64,000 nucleotides of DNA from Dastarcus helophoroides (taxonomy: Eukaryota > Arthropoda > Insecta > Coleoptera > Bothrideridae), in NCBI GenBank assembly GCA_028583605.1, contig CM053327.1, forward strand, positions 40,715,059 through 40,779,058, written 5' to 3'. Below the pieces are notes generated by a model that saw only the letters and a program-made list of their open reading frames with translations, did not search any database and was not told the DNA's origin. Numbering within the stretch: position 1 is the stretch's first letter; each line of letters begins with the position of its first letter. This document shows, piece by piece, positions 46,376 to 57,949 of this stretch. The translations under genes were made by a program, and so were the position numbers.

Positions 46376-48350
46376 TTAATATTTAATATTATATGCAATT
46401 TCAACTTTTTTCTACAAATTCGTCTTTTTCTCGAAATTTTGATTTTCTCTCTTAAAATTAGTCTTCTTTTCTAAAGTTCGCCTTTTCTTCAAAACCATTT
46501 TTTGCGAAATTCGGACGTTATTCTAAAAATTCTATTTTTTGGACCACTTTTCCAAAAACAGTTTTTTCTTTGCAAATCCTGCATTTTACTTTATACTCGT
46601 ATTTATCTAAAAACCTCGACTTTTTTAAATTTGTCTTTCCGGAAATTGCAACTTCCGCAAATTTCGCCTCATTTTGGATGACTTTTACCTCAAAAAGCGA
46701 TGTTTTGTTTTTTCTCGAAATTCGCTTTTTCCTGAAATTTTAACAATTCGAAATTTGTTTATTTCCTCTAAATTAATAAATGAATTTGGAATTGTTGAAA
46801 TTTAAGGAAAAAGCCAATTGCGGGGAAAAACAAAACATTGCTTTTTGAGGTGAAAAACAAAATTTCCAAAATGAAGCGTGTTTGAAAAATATTGCAAATT
46901 ACGTAAAAATGTTGGGCAAAAATATTTTTGGAAAATATTAAGAATAAAATTCTCGTAAATTCAGCTTCTTTAGTGAAATATAAATATTCAACATTTAAGT
47001 TAAGTAAAAATAAACAAAGAATTACAACAATTTTAAAACTCAGTCTTTTTTTTTAATTCAAATTTATTTCGCAGCTTTTAATTTAGACTGTTCTTAAAAT
47101 TCTATTTATTTTTTCTGAAAATGTGACTTTCTTTGAAAAATTTCGAATTTTTTCTCAAAATCTCGACCACTTTCCCGAAATTTCAATTTTTTTTTTTGAA
47201 CATTGAACATTGACCTTTTTATGAAAATTACTTAGGTAATTAATTACTTAAAACTGTTTATTTTTAAAGTTTGCATTTTTCGCATAATTTTTATCTCAAA
47301 ATTCAATATTTAATATTTCTGGCAATTTCAACTTTTTTCTAGAAATTCGTCTTTTTCTTGAAATTTTGACTTTCTTAAAATTAGTCTTTTTTTGTTGAAA
47401 TTTCAAAAGTTCAAAATATGATCCTTTATGTTTAAGGAAGTTTTTACTCAAAATTTGAGTATTTTCTCAAAATTTGACTTCCTGGGAATATCCATTTCGT
47501 TCTTGAAATTTTGCTTTTGTCGTCTAAATTGTTAAATTGTCGAAAATGTTAATAACAAGATTCTCGTAAATTCAGCTTCTTTAGTGAAAATAAATATTCA
47601 AAATTTAAATTAAGTGAAAATTAAAAAACATTGCGACGAATATTTTTGGGATTTGGGTTTTTTTTTATCAAAATTCGACGCTTTTCTTTTTGACAAAATT
47701 CGATCTTTGGAAATTTTAACTTTTTTCAAATCTTCGACGTTTTTCGAGTTATTCATTTATTATTTTAAAATTGATTTTATGAAAATTTGGACTTTTTCTC
47801 AAAATTATCGTGAATCGTATTTTTCTAAATAACGAATTTGTACTCAAAATTTGACTTTTTCCTCTCGAAGTTGGACTGCACTTTGGAAATTTTGAATAAT
47901 TCCTAGAAATTTATTTCGACTTTTATGTCGAAATTTCGACCTTTATGTCGAAAATCGAAATTTTCAGAAGATATTTTTCTTTTCGAAATCCCATTTTCGC
48001 AATATTAAACTTTTTTCGAGAATTTCGTCTTATTCTCGAACTGTTTGACCCCAAAATTCAATGTCTGTTATTTCTGGACATTACAACTTAGAATTGGACA
48101 GTTTCTTCAAATTTCGTATTTCTCTCAAAATTTCGACTTTTTCTTAAAATGTCGACTTTTTTTGAAAATATTAACTTGTTTGAGTATTTGGCCGTTTTCA
48201 AAGTTTCGTTTTTTTGACAATTAGCAGTTCCAATAAAACGTAAACATCGAATGATTTGATTTTTCAACTTGTTGCATCTTATTCTGCATTTTAGACTCTT
48301 ATTGGACGAAGACATTATGTTTATTAATTTTATTTAACATTTAAGGAACC
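46376..48350. repeat. T-rich dispersed repeat (family D), partly duplicated
   Basis: Degenerate T-rich filler. The phrase ttcagcttctttagtgaaa with aaatattcaa occurs at about 46.96 kb and again at 47.57 kb, and ttcaatatttaatatttctgg matches 20.37 kb. No coding signal is seen. Confidence 0.6.
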
Positions 48351-48552
48351 CAGTTTGGAAATATTTAAGTTTTTGTTAATGAAAGTTGACAATATTCTAA
48401 AACATTCTTTGAAATACGACCACGTGATTCTTAAAACGTCACCTCATGACAGCTGACAAAAACTAGGTTAGTTCATTTTACACGAAATAGGGAAAAAATG
48501 AAATATAGAAGACCAAAATTGGACATAAATTTTTTTTAAATAAATTATGCAA
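48351..48552. other. Short spacer
   Basis: Unique AT-rich sequence. Nothing was recognised. Confidence 0.4.
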
Positions 48553-48760
48553 ATATGCCAGTAGAACCTAGACTGCAAATTCATGTAGCCCTCCAGGCGT
48601 GTAGGTAGGTGAACTACCAACAGTTAAAACACTGTCATCTAGCGAAGGGGTGGCTCTCTAGGAAAGTTCCCAGAAGACAAGGATTCTAATGCACAGACCA
48701 ATAGGTTTGAACATTTATTAGATTCGAAGTTTCGAAATTAAAAACCGATTTCGATCTGGT
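48553..48760. repeat. Satellite family B fragment
   Basis: It contains acctagactgcaaattcatg, the ccctccaggcgtgta phrase and cacagaccaataggtttgaa, in the same order as the 410-bp unit at 55.3 kb. It ends in the aaccgatttcgatct block. Confidence 0.8.
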
Positions 48761-48904
48761 TTTTTCCTTGAAATTTCGATCTTTTCTCGTCATCACTTCA
48801 AAAAAGTAAAGAAGAACTAATGGAGCTGCTATGCTGCCATTACTTCAAGATGTTTTCCTAACCTGGGAAACGAAGCATCGAAATCCCTCGAAACGTATAC
48901 AATT

Positions 48905-49130
48905 ACTGAAAATTGAAATACAAATCTTGTCCACTGAAACCAAGAAAGATTAAAAAACGCAACAAAGGTTGCTTTAACGCGTTTCGACAGCCAAGCTATC
49001 ATCGTCAGAGATACTGATCTCTCTGTTTCTCTCTGAAGATGATAGTTTGGCTATAGGAATGCATTAAAGCATGTTATGTTTTCTAATCTTTTTTGGTTTC
49101 AGGGGACCAGATTTGTATTTTAATATTTTA
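48905..49130. mobile_element. Fold-back MITE family A
   Basis: The left arm has aaatcttgtccactgaaacc and acagccaagctatcatcg. The right arm has gaagatgatagtttggctat and ggtttcaggggaccagattt. It ends about 150 bp before the Jockey-type LINE. Confidence 0.8.
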
Positions 49131-49274
49131 GATTTTATGTTCTAATTTTGAATTCATCCTTATCAGACGCCATGATTGGTCAATTTTAAATTATATCCGT
49201 TTAGCAGACTGATATGTCCGATTTATTCCACCTACAACTTGTAAATAAAACAGTGAATATAAAATATACTTCTT

Positions 49275-51599
49275 CCGGAATTGGACCGTGTCAAAGAACT
49301 ACTAAAAGTGTTCGACATTTCGCCCACCATCGTTGCCAAAAACGTCGAGTGGGGCAGCAGAGTCAACAACAAAAACCGGAGGACACTTCAAAGGTTCACA
49401 GCACAGAACGGAATCGATGTAATGGCTCCAGAAGAACCAACCCATCATCATCACGCCACAGGAATTCCAGATGTCCTGGACGTTGCACTGATGAAGGATG
49501 TTTGATACACTGTTGAGTTAACATCAGTTAGTGAGCTCAGTTCAGACCACAACCCAGTAATGATGACCATCGGAGATGATCGTGGACCCAAGCCTCCAGA
49601 CAACTGCAAGAAAACAAACTGGACACAGTTCAGGGAGTATCTAGCAGAAAACCTGGAAGAGCCTGGAGAGATCAATACAAACGATGACATCAACGCAGCG
49701 GTGGAAAGACTGGAAATCACCATAACAGATTCAATTCTGGCAGCGACCAAAACTTTCCGGCGTATAGAAGGAAGGGAACCACTGCCAAATCACTTGGTGG
49801 AGCTGATTAGAAGGAAAAATCGTGCCAGGAAGAGAGCAAGACGGACCAATCTGCAAGCAGATAAGGCGAAAGTCAACAGGCACATCCACGAGCTCAGGTA
49901 TGAACTCAGAGAGCACAAAACTTCTAAATTTCAGGAACACCTAAAAAGTTGCAACCTCGAAACTTCATCAGATCTCTGGCGCACAGCCAAAGCTCTAAGA
50001 GGAGTTAGGAAACCTTTCCCTCCGATACACGGACCTCAAGGAATGGCTTACTCAGATCAGGAAAAGGCCGCAGCTTTTGCTGAGACCTTTGAACGACACT
50101 GTCAGGCCACACTTGAAGAAGTGGACTTAGACTTTGAAAATGAGGTGGAAGGAAAGGTTCAAATTCTTCAGGAGGAAGTGCCAGAAGAAGACGACGTCAT
50201 CCAGCCGACTAACGAGGGGGAAATCCAAAGCTTTCTGCGCAAGCTAAATGTCAAAAAGTCTCCAGGTCCAGATGGCATTCCAAACCAAGCTCTGAAGTCT
50301 CTTCCGGACCAAGCTGTCAAATACTTTGGAGCAATAGTCAATTCCATGTTTAAATTCCGGTATTTTCCAACAAGATGGAAAACTGCAAACGTTATCTTCA
50401 TTCCTAAGCCAGGTAAGGATGGAAAATTTTCCCAAAATTACAGGCCAATCAGCCTCTTATCCAATTTGGGTAAGGTGGCGGAAAGGATTTTAAGAAAACG
50501 TCTGCAGAATATTATCAGCGATCGCGACATAATTCCTAAGGAACAATTTGGGTTCCAACCTATGCACTCTACCTCAGACCAACTGCTGAGAGTGGTTGAA
50601 ACAATTACTCAACGCATGAACTGGAACCAGGTCGTGGGAACTATTTTCTTCGATATCTCCAAGGCACTTGACACAGTTTGGCACCAAGGATTGGTCTACA
50701 AGATGCACCAGTTTGGAATACCTCTAACAATGGTTCAAATGGTAAGCTCGTTCCTGGACCAGCGCTCATTCAGAGCAAAGGTGGGACAGGAACTATCAAA
50801 CCAGTTTAGGCTACAGTATGGGGTGCCTCAAGGCTCTGCCTTGTCACCTCTGCTGTATTCTCTGTTCACAGCAGACATTCCGAGAACCAATCCAACAATC
50901 GACCACACCTTATTGGCAACTTACCCAGACGACACAGCTTTAGTGGCGTACTCTTTCAGTCCAGAGGTGGTCACCAGACGACTTCAGGAGATAACATACA
51001 GTCTACTAGATTACTTCGGCCAATGGAGAATCCAAGTCAACGCAGACAAGACCCAAGCAGTCTTTTTCACTCGAAAAAGACTCCAACCATATGGACATGT
51101 AAATGTTCATGGGCAAAACGTCGACTGGAGACTTCAGGCAAAGTATCTAGGTGTCATTCTAGACAAAAGACTAACATTCCAGGCACACATCGATTATGCA
51201 GTGTCCAAAGCTAAAATGCTGAAGGGACTGCTGCAAGAGATGATTGGTAGAAATAGTAACCTGTCCATTGGACTTAAAGTGTTACTATACAAATCAATCA
51301 TAAGACCAGCGATGACCTACGCATCTGTAGCTTGGTCACAGGCGACGGATAATCAGATGAAGAAACTCCAGGTGTTCCAGAACGTCTTTCTAAGACAAGC
51401 CATGGACGCTCCATGGTTTGTGAGAAACAATCAGCTCCACAGAGAAGCTGAACTACCTTTGGTAAGAGAATTTCTCAGGGAAATTAATTCCAGGGCGATG
51501 GTGAGAGCGGAAACGCATCCCAACGAACTAGTTCGACAGGCAGTGGATTACAATCCAAACATCCCAACCAGGATTAGAAGACCAAGGATGGTCCTCTAG
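49275..51599 (+). pseudogene. Jockey-type LINE ORF2, 5'-truncated: endonuclease end and reverse transcriptase
   Basis: One frame runs from about 49275, broken only by TGA at 49503-49505, to TAG at 51597-51599. Before the stop are the last ~75 residues of the APE endonuclease (AKNVEWGSRVNNKNRRTL, GIDVMAPEEPTH, IPDVLDVALMKD). After it come SSDHNPV and a 679-residue RT part with SPGPDGIPNQALK, NYRPISLLSNLGK, GTIFFDISKALDTVWH and GVPQGSALSPLLY. Two positions deviate from active RTs: KALD for KAFD, and YPDD for YADD in the catalytic box. Together with the stop and the missing N-terminal endonuclease these make it inactive. GC content is far above the surroundings. Confidence 0.93.
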
Positions 51600-51895
51600 G
51601 CTAAGACTTCCATTTCGAAAATTTTCTGTTTTGTTTGTTCTTATGTTTCAGGCAAAACAGCTTACAACAGTGCTCCAGCACTATTGTACTGTTCCGACGG
51701 AGGGATTGGAGGCCAAGGGCCCGGCCCGAAGAAGCAGGGGTTTTTAGTCGGTACCCGTAGTTTGAGCGGAAGTCCGACACTATCTGGGTTATCTTCCCAG
51801 ATGTGCGTAAAGCATTTTCCCCTACTTTAACAAAAAAAAAGCCCACCATCGTAGGGGGCTTCTTCAGGAACAAAGAAAAGAAACAATAAATAAAT
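51600..51895 (+). mobile_element. 3' region of the Jockey-type LINE
   Basis: The GC-richer sequence continues after the stop through cgacggagggattggaggcc and ggcccggcccgaagaag, then an A run and the small hairpin gcccaccatcgtagggggc. It ends in aataaataaat, the kind of short-repeat tail seen on Jockey elements. The exact end is uncertain. Confidence 0.65.
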
Positions 51896-52420
51896 AGGGG
51901 AAATATAAGGGACTATGCAAAAATGAAAGAATGAAAAGGCCAATTTGGGAGTTGGGCGTAAGAAAGGACTTTTTTGGAATTTCAATTCTCAAATTTTCGA
52001 AATTTATTCCAACATTTCAGGAACGAAGATCGAAAATGGGACCAGGAACTCGAAACTGCTACTTTTTAAAAACTTTGTAATTGCAAGTTGATATTTTGAA
52101 GTATTTTTTTAAACTTCAAATTAATCTCAATGTAGAAGTGTCGATGTTATTTTTTTTCATTTTTGGACCATTAAAATCAAATTAAAATTAAAATGTTTGA
52201 CTGCAATCTCTCGAAATATCTACTTGAAACTCAAGGTCTCTTATTTCACTTCATTACAAAGATTCGGCTTTAGAAATCATTTCAGCGAAAGGTGAAAATA
52301 TTTCTTTAAAAAAAAAAAAGAAAATTGTGGATTGGTTCTAGACAAAATTTCACAAAATGCGCCAAAGTTTAAACATAAATCGAGTTTCAGTTTGCTAAAA
52401 AAGGATTCTGGATCAGTTTT
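51896..52420. other. AT-rich spacer
   Basis: No gene or repeat was recognised. Confidence 0.4.
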
Positions 52421-52519
52421 AGTGAAGTCCCAGTAAAGTTCCAGTGAAGTCGCAGTGAAGTTCGAGTAAAGTCTCAGTGAAGTCCTAGTAAAGTCGCAGT
52501 GAAGTCCCAGTAAAGTCGC
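52421..52519 (+). repeat. 11-bp minisatellite, nine units
   Basis: Units alternate between agtgaagtccc-type and agtaaagtcgc-type, all 11 bp, giving 99 bp in total. The minus-strand open frame across it is a by-product. Confidence 0.92.
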
Positions 52520-53689
52520 CACACCGTATCTAGCAAATACATCAACTTGCTTTAACGAAATCGAGTATACATTTCCAATGCTAGGTTTTTATGATTGACA
52601 TATTTCAATCAATAATTGTCGTAATAGCTCGAATGCTATGAATTAATGACCAGGTTATTAATCATACTAATATGAGTAATTGTTCTTTCAATTAAAGTCT
52701 TAAATTTACGTTTTCTTGCTTGCAGAAATAGGATAAATTACGCAAATGGTAATCCAAATATGGAATAAGCATTAGTTTAGCGTAATGTTCCACAATTTTT
52801 TGCTCTTGATTTAATTGCGAAAATGCGCGACCTTGTCAACTGCTACTTGCTCTACAGATAGACCATAAAATTATTTTTAAGTGTACGATATGTCACTTCG
52901 ATTTATGAACGATTCTGATATGACAGAAACGTACCAGTTGCTTGAAATATTCCCAAAAATTTAATTCGATGTGGTAGTGTCGTATAGTGTATATTATATG
53001 ACTTATAATATGACGTAAAGACGATTTTTTAAATTGCTCATGATTTGTATTAGCATACCTTCTGTTCCTAATGTTTTTAAGTTTGGGTTTGAACCGTATT
53101 AATAGTTTGATAATTGAACAGTTCGAGAAAATATGCAATCGATTCCAATGCTACAAAGACCTAGTGTGCGCTTCAAAAAAAAAGTGACGCGGAGACATTC
53201 TTCAGCATGACAATATTTAAATTGGCTCAAACAACCAATTATTTAACCGATACATGAAAAATTCATTAAAGATGGTTCACCGGCAGCAATCGCAGCAAAA
53301 AGTTTTTAGTGCGTTGGCGTAAACACCAAACTAGCACCACTACTCGACTTTTAGCATAGACTGGCCGCGTGGATATAATAACAAATCCTCAAGCCGCTTT
53401 GCAGTAGATTTCCCGAGCCGACAACACGCACTGCTCAGCGATAAGATTTTCGCGACGGAGTTTCAAGCGAAACATCATCTAGAAGAAGTAGTGCATATGT
53501 TACCATTACTTCAAGATGTATTCCTAACGTGCGCAGTGAAGCATCGAAGAGACATCGGTTGATTACGTTTGGTTACGCAGTAACTGTACTACCTCAACTG
53601 TACTACCGTTTGAAAGACCTATTTGCATTCTGTTCATAAAATTTTTTTAATCAAGTTATGCTGCAGAACGTTTTTTTTTTTTGGGTAAA
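52520..53689. other. Mostly unique spacer
   Basis: A stretch near 53.49 kb (accattacttcaagatgt, then gaagcatcgaa) recurs at about 48.84 kb, so part of it is a dispersed repeat. No gene was recognised. Confidence 0.45.
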
Positions 53690-54235
53690 CACTAGAAGGG
53701 GGTCAACACTAGAATACTGTTCTCATGTTTGGAGTTCAGCCTCAAAGCACACTTTAGCTTTTTTGGATTCAATTCAAAAAAGAGCGATTCGCCTAATTGA
53801 TGACGAGAGTTTGACCGATTCTCTCGAAACACTAGAGCATAGGCGGATGGTTGGTGACTTGTCCCTTTTTTACACAGTACACAGCACACAGTACACAGTA
53901 CACAGTACACAGTACTACCATGGAAGATGCTCGCAGGGACTAAGAGGATTGATCCCCCCAATGGCAAGATTTTTGAGGCATACAAGACAGTCGGAGACAG
54001 CAAATTCCTGTGCGGTCCAGCTTGACACAGTGAGGACTTCTGTCTACGAAGACTCTTATTTCTATAGAATTTCCAAGCTATGGAACGCGTTACCCAAAAG
54101 AATTTTCCCCAAAAATTACAACCTATTCTTGTTTAAGAAGGCGGTTCCTCGCCATCTATCCTTGTTTCCGCATCCTACTCCCAGTGCTTTGAAGGTATAA
54201 TGGGGTCACCCTTTGCGAGTGGATTAAACTTAAAA
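53690..54235 (+). pseudogene. LINE family K, C-terminal end of ORF2 with 3' tail
   Basis: An open frame to 54200 gives the RT C-terminal region: STLEYCSHVWSSASKHTLAF, IQKRAIRLIDDESLTDSLET, HRRMVGDLSLFY, then the terminal LFPHPTPSALKV. An in-frame insertion replaces the short FYKYYHGR stretch with about 12 extra residues made by a TACACAG-type microsatellite (53.873-53.914 kb). It ends with taatggggtcaccctttgcg, gtggattaaacttaaaaa. It is 5'-truncated before the catalytic residues. This copy defines the family's true 3' end. Confidence 0.9.
53873..53914 (+). repeat. Microsatellite inside a LINE frame
   Basis: Repeats of acacagt/acagcac units, five to six copies, a multiple of three in total so the frame is preserved. 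Confidence 0.85.
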
Positions 54236-54267
54236 AAAAAGTCTTCAGTAGCTTAGCAATAAATGAA

Positions 54268-54345
54268 ATTGAAATACAAATCTTATCTGAAACCAACAGA
54301 ATTTGAAGATAACCAAGGACTAGTCCGTTCCACAAAAAAAAAGAA
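54268..54345. mobile_element. Remnant of fold-back family A
   Basis: The outer parts of both arms are fused (attgaaatacaaatcttat ... gataaccaaggactagtccg) with the centre deleted. Confidence 0.7.
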
Positions 54346-54990
54346 ATAAATGAAATTAGTACATTTCACTTGAGAGTGATCAGTTAAATTAGTGTAAGTG
54401 ATTATTCGCGATGATTTCAGTTATTGTGCGATTGAGCAAATTAACACCAAATGTGGAAAAATAAGTCCAAGGTGTTTTAAATAAATTAGTTCCATTTGCT
54501 GCATTGTGCTCGCAACCATATGGAAGGTTGGCGCCTCCCGCTCATTTAAACAATCATCTGTAACACAAATTGTCTTGCATTTAATTAAACCGTGAAGTAA
54601 CGCAACAATGCATCTTAAAGAGGATAGGATTAGTCATAGTTAAATGTTTAGAATAAAGCTGTCCCATCCTTTTGGTATTCTGCCTTTTTGCGCCCTTGTA
54701 TCAATCAAATTCGATAACCTATAAATTTAGATAGTTCTAGAAACTGAAAAAGTTTATTTTCAATGACGAATACATTCAACACATTTAGAAATCTAGCAGT
54801 AATTGCATATCAAATTTTTTCTATAACTGTCAACTTTTTCCTAAAACTCCACGAGCTTTTTCACGAACGTCGACTTCAAATTCAAGAAATGTTTACCAAG
54901 GTGTCGATTACGGCCGAGGACGACCGCCTCGTCAGGAATGGCCGAGCAATAGCCCGCTATGTGAAGCAAATGAGTGGAGTGGAGACTAGT
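54346..54990. other. Mostly unique spacer
   Basis: No gene is supported. The open frame that spans 54.76-55.11 kb runs across the tRNA-like sequence and is probably spurious. Confidence 0.4.
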
Positions 54991-55060
54991 GGTGGCGATA
55001 ACTTCATGGTTAGGAAATCTGCCCGTAACGTGAAGGTCCAGGTTTCGACTCCCGGTCACC
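54991..55060 (+). tRNA. tRNA-like sequence (Val-like), probably pseudogene or SINE head
   Basis: It starts ggtggcgataacttcatggt (A-box-like) and ends aggtttcgactcccggtcacc (B box with one extra T). The ends ggtggcg and ggtcacc pair at most positions, and a taac anticodon-like loop lies in tctgcccgtaacgtg. The D arm and anticodon stem are imperfect, so a functional tRNA is unlikely. GC-richer sequence upstream could be part of a tRNA-derived SINE. Confidence 0.4.
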
Positions 55061-55251
55061 GATCACAGTTTTTTAACTGTACTACAAAAAAATTTGTTCG
55101 TAGAAGTTAGAAATTAGAAAAAAGAATTCCAGGAAAGGTAGAAATTTTGGACAATCGCAGCTTTAGAACAAAAATAAAAATTGAAAGGGTAATTTCTCAT
55201 TTCAGAAGCTTTAACAAAAGAAAATTTAACTTTCTGAGAGAGATGCATGGA

Positions 55252-55868
55252 TTTGATTGCTATAGTTTCTCTATCGACCAATAGGTGGCGGTAGTACTGA
55301 GAGTCATACGCTTGACGTACATTGATTCTTTAGTACTTACTTGTGGTAAAATTTGTTAGCATTCTAGTTGGATATAACCAAATTGACGAGATCTAACAAG
55401 ATCGAAACCGGTATTTGGTTTCCAAACTTCGAATCTAATAAATGTTCAAATCTATTGGTATGTGCATTAGAATTCTTGTCTTCTGGCGTTGAGTGATATT
55501 TATCAACGCTTCTGGGAACTTTTTCCTAGAGATCAACCGCTTCGCTAGGTGGCAGTGTTTCAACTGTTGGTAGTTCAGCTACCTATGATGATTCACTATA
55601 CACGCCTGGAGGGCTGGATCAATTTGCAGTCTAGGTTGCATTGTACTTGCATACGACATTGTTGGCGATGACCATAGTTTCTCTGCGGACCAATAGCTGG
55701 CGGTAGTACTGAGAGTCACACGCTTGACGTACGTAGATTCTTTAGGACTTGTCGTAACATTTGTTAGCATTCGAGATGGATATACCAAACTGACGACGAG
55801 ATCTAACAAGATCGAAACCGGTCTTTGGTTTCCAAACTTCGAATCTAATAAACGTTCAAACCTATTGA
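55252..55868. repeat. Satellite family B, ~1.5 copies of a 410-bp unit
   Basis: The phrase tagtttctct ... gaccaatag ... ggcggtagtactgagagtca occurs at 55.26 kb and again at 55.67 kb, 410 bp apart. Between lie the aagatcgaaaccggtatttg block, the tctattggtatgtgcattag block, and gattcactatacacgcctgg with agtctaggttgcattg. This defines the order of the pieces found scattered at 1.57, 22.2, 37.7 and 48.6 kb. Confidence 0.88.
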
Positions 55869-56450
55869 TCTGTGCAGCAGAATTTTACAAACTTGAACAA
55901 AAGAAAATTGAATTTTGTGTTTAGTACGTTCGATATCTTAAGAAAGACAACTGAAAACATTGGAAATTTCGAAAAGGTAGAAAGTTAGAAAAAAGGAATT
56001 GGTTTATGCATTGGAATTTCAGAAACTTGAACAAAAGAAAATTAAATTTTGTGCTAGTACGTTCGAAATTTTGAGAAAGACAACTGAAAACATTCGAAAT
56101 TTCGAAAAGGTAGAAAGTTGAAAAAAAAAACAGGATTTTCAAAAAAAGTGAGGGTAGAAGGTAGAAAGTTAGAAAAAAAGGATTGGTCTGTGCATTAGAA
56201 TTTTTAACAAAAGAAAATTGAATTCTGTATTTAGTACGTTCGATGTTTTGAGAAAGACAACTAAACACATTTGAAATTTCGAAAAGGTAGAAAGTTAGAA
56301 AAAAAAAGGATTGGTCTGTGCATTAGAATTCCAGAAACTTGAACAAAAGAAAATTGAATTTTGTGTTAGTACGTTCAAAATTTCGAAAAAGACAACTGAA
56401 AACATTCGAAATTTCGAAAAGGTAGAAAGTTAGAAAAAACAGGATTTTCA
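55869..56450. repeat. Four-copy tandem array with a satellite-B end in each unit
   Basis: Each unit carries cttgaacaaaagaaaattga, tagtacgttcga, agacaactgaaaacatt and aaaggtagaaagttagaaa. The junction phrase ggtctgtgcattagaatt, the end of satellite B, joins the units. Unit lengths vary from about 120 to 170 bp. Confidence 0.8.
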
Positions 56451-56890
56451 AATAAAATGGATTTGATGGTATTTAAAGTAAAATAAAAACTAAAAGAATG
56501 AAGTAGGAATTGCAAAAAAAATTGAAATTTCCAAAAAAAAACAATCTAAATAAAAAAAATCGCGTTATTTTACTGAATTTATAAAAAAATTCAAACTCTA
56601 ACTTGTGGGTTTTTGTCCAAAAAAAGTTAACATTTGGTAAAACATTTGCTGCAAACCCAAAATCTTAATAAAAAAAGAAATGTCGATAAAGCAAATGGGA
56701 ACTTTAGTAAAAAAATAATGAGTTCAAAAAAATACAATTTTGAAAGTCGAAATTGTAATAGCTTTCGAGAAAAGAGAAATTTCTATGAAATTTAAGAGTC
56801 AACGTTTCTAAAAAAATGGAAATTTGAGTACGAGGTCACGGCTTAAAATTACTAGATTCCCAAATCACTAAACTTTTCGAAATTTAAGGA
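56451..56890. other. A-rich filler
   Basis: A-rich degenerate DNA. No gene is seen. Confidence 0.5.
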
Positions 56891-57290
56891 AAACATTCTC
56901 GATATTTTGGGTTTTAGCTCCAGTAATTTTTAAATACTAGAACACAGACGTATGGTTGGTGACTTGTCTCTTTTGAACAAGTTCTATCATGGAGGATGCT
57001 CGCAGGAACTAATGTGATTAATCCCCCCAAGAATTGAAATACAAAATTTGTTACCTGAAACCAAGAAAGATTTTTGAATCTTTCAAACGTTTAAAACATT
57101 CTCGATATTTTGGGTTTTAGTCCCAGTTGCAATTTTTAAACGCCAGAACGCAGACGTATGGTTGGTGACTTGTCTCTTTTCTACAAGAACTATCATGGAA
57201 GATGCTCTCAGGAACTATGATTAATTCCCCCAAGAATTGAAATACAAAATTTGTCCTCTAAAAACCAAGACAGATTTTTTCATCTTTCAC
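56891..57290 (+). repeat. Two tandem copies of a LINE K / fold-back A chimera (~200 bp)
   Basis: Each copy has acattctcgatattttgggt, then LINE K sequence (cagacgtatggttggtgact to attaatccccccaag), then directly aattgaaatacaaaatttgt and the aaaccaaga block of fold-back family A. The LINE-to-MITE junction is the same in both copies, so the fusion came first and the duplication after. Confidence 0.85.
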
Positions 57291-57949
57291 CATCAGAAAG
57301 TAGACATTTCAACGAACAAAAAGCCCACCGAGTTTTTTGAAAAAGCTAAAATTTTAACGTGAGATTTTTCGATTGAAAATTAGGGTGCTTTTTCGATATT
57401 GAGTCAAAATAAGGTAAAAAAATAAATATTTTGAATCAAAAAAATTACAGTGTCTTTGGAATATAAAAAGGTAAGTTTTCATCAGATTTCGTGAAAAAAA
57501 AATTTTTTTGTATAAGATAAAAATAAAAAACCATAAACCTGGTTTTTTGAATTTTTCACGTGAATTTTGAGGTTATGTTAAAAAAGTGTGGATACAAAAG
57601 TTGTAGACCTTCTTATTACCTACAACTTTGCTATTTAACTTTTTTTATAGGATTTGTAGTTTTGCCAGAAATCAAGATAAACCGTTTTTTACCCTTAAAA
57701 ACTCACCCCCTACCTCTTCCCGACCTCAGATCGCCCGTAATTTATTTTTCCTTTCATTTTTCTTGCATTATCTTTCTTTTCTAATAGGTTTCATCCTACT
57801 ACAATTTTTTTTGGTTTCAAAAATTATCTATCCTGGACTATATACAATATTCCATATTACAAAGTGTACGAGAAGTCAGAAATCATTCAACAACTTGACG
57901 CAACTGCGCACTTCCACTGAGAGCGATCATTCACTTCAAGGCGATTATG
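57291..57949. other. AT-rich spacer with small GC-richer part
   Basis: Two overlapping hydrophobic frames at 57.56-57.96 kb have no recognisable domain. The phrase acaaaagttgtagaccttct with tacctacaacttt looks like old repeat DNA. No gene is supported. Confidence 0.4.

Noticed and set aside
49214..49516. 100-residue frame overlapping the LINE endonuclease end
   Set aside because: It is in another frame from the conserved EN residues (AKNVEWGSRV, IPDVLDVAL); a shadow.
54763..55110. 115-residue plus-strand open frame
   Set aside because: It crosses from AT-rich spacer into the tRNA-like sequence, with a different character in each half and no domain.
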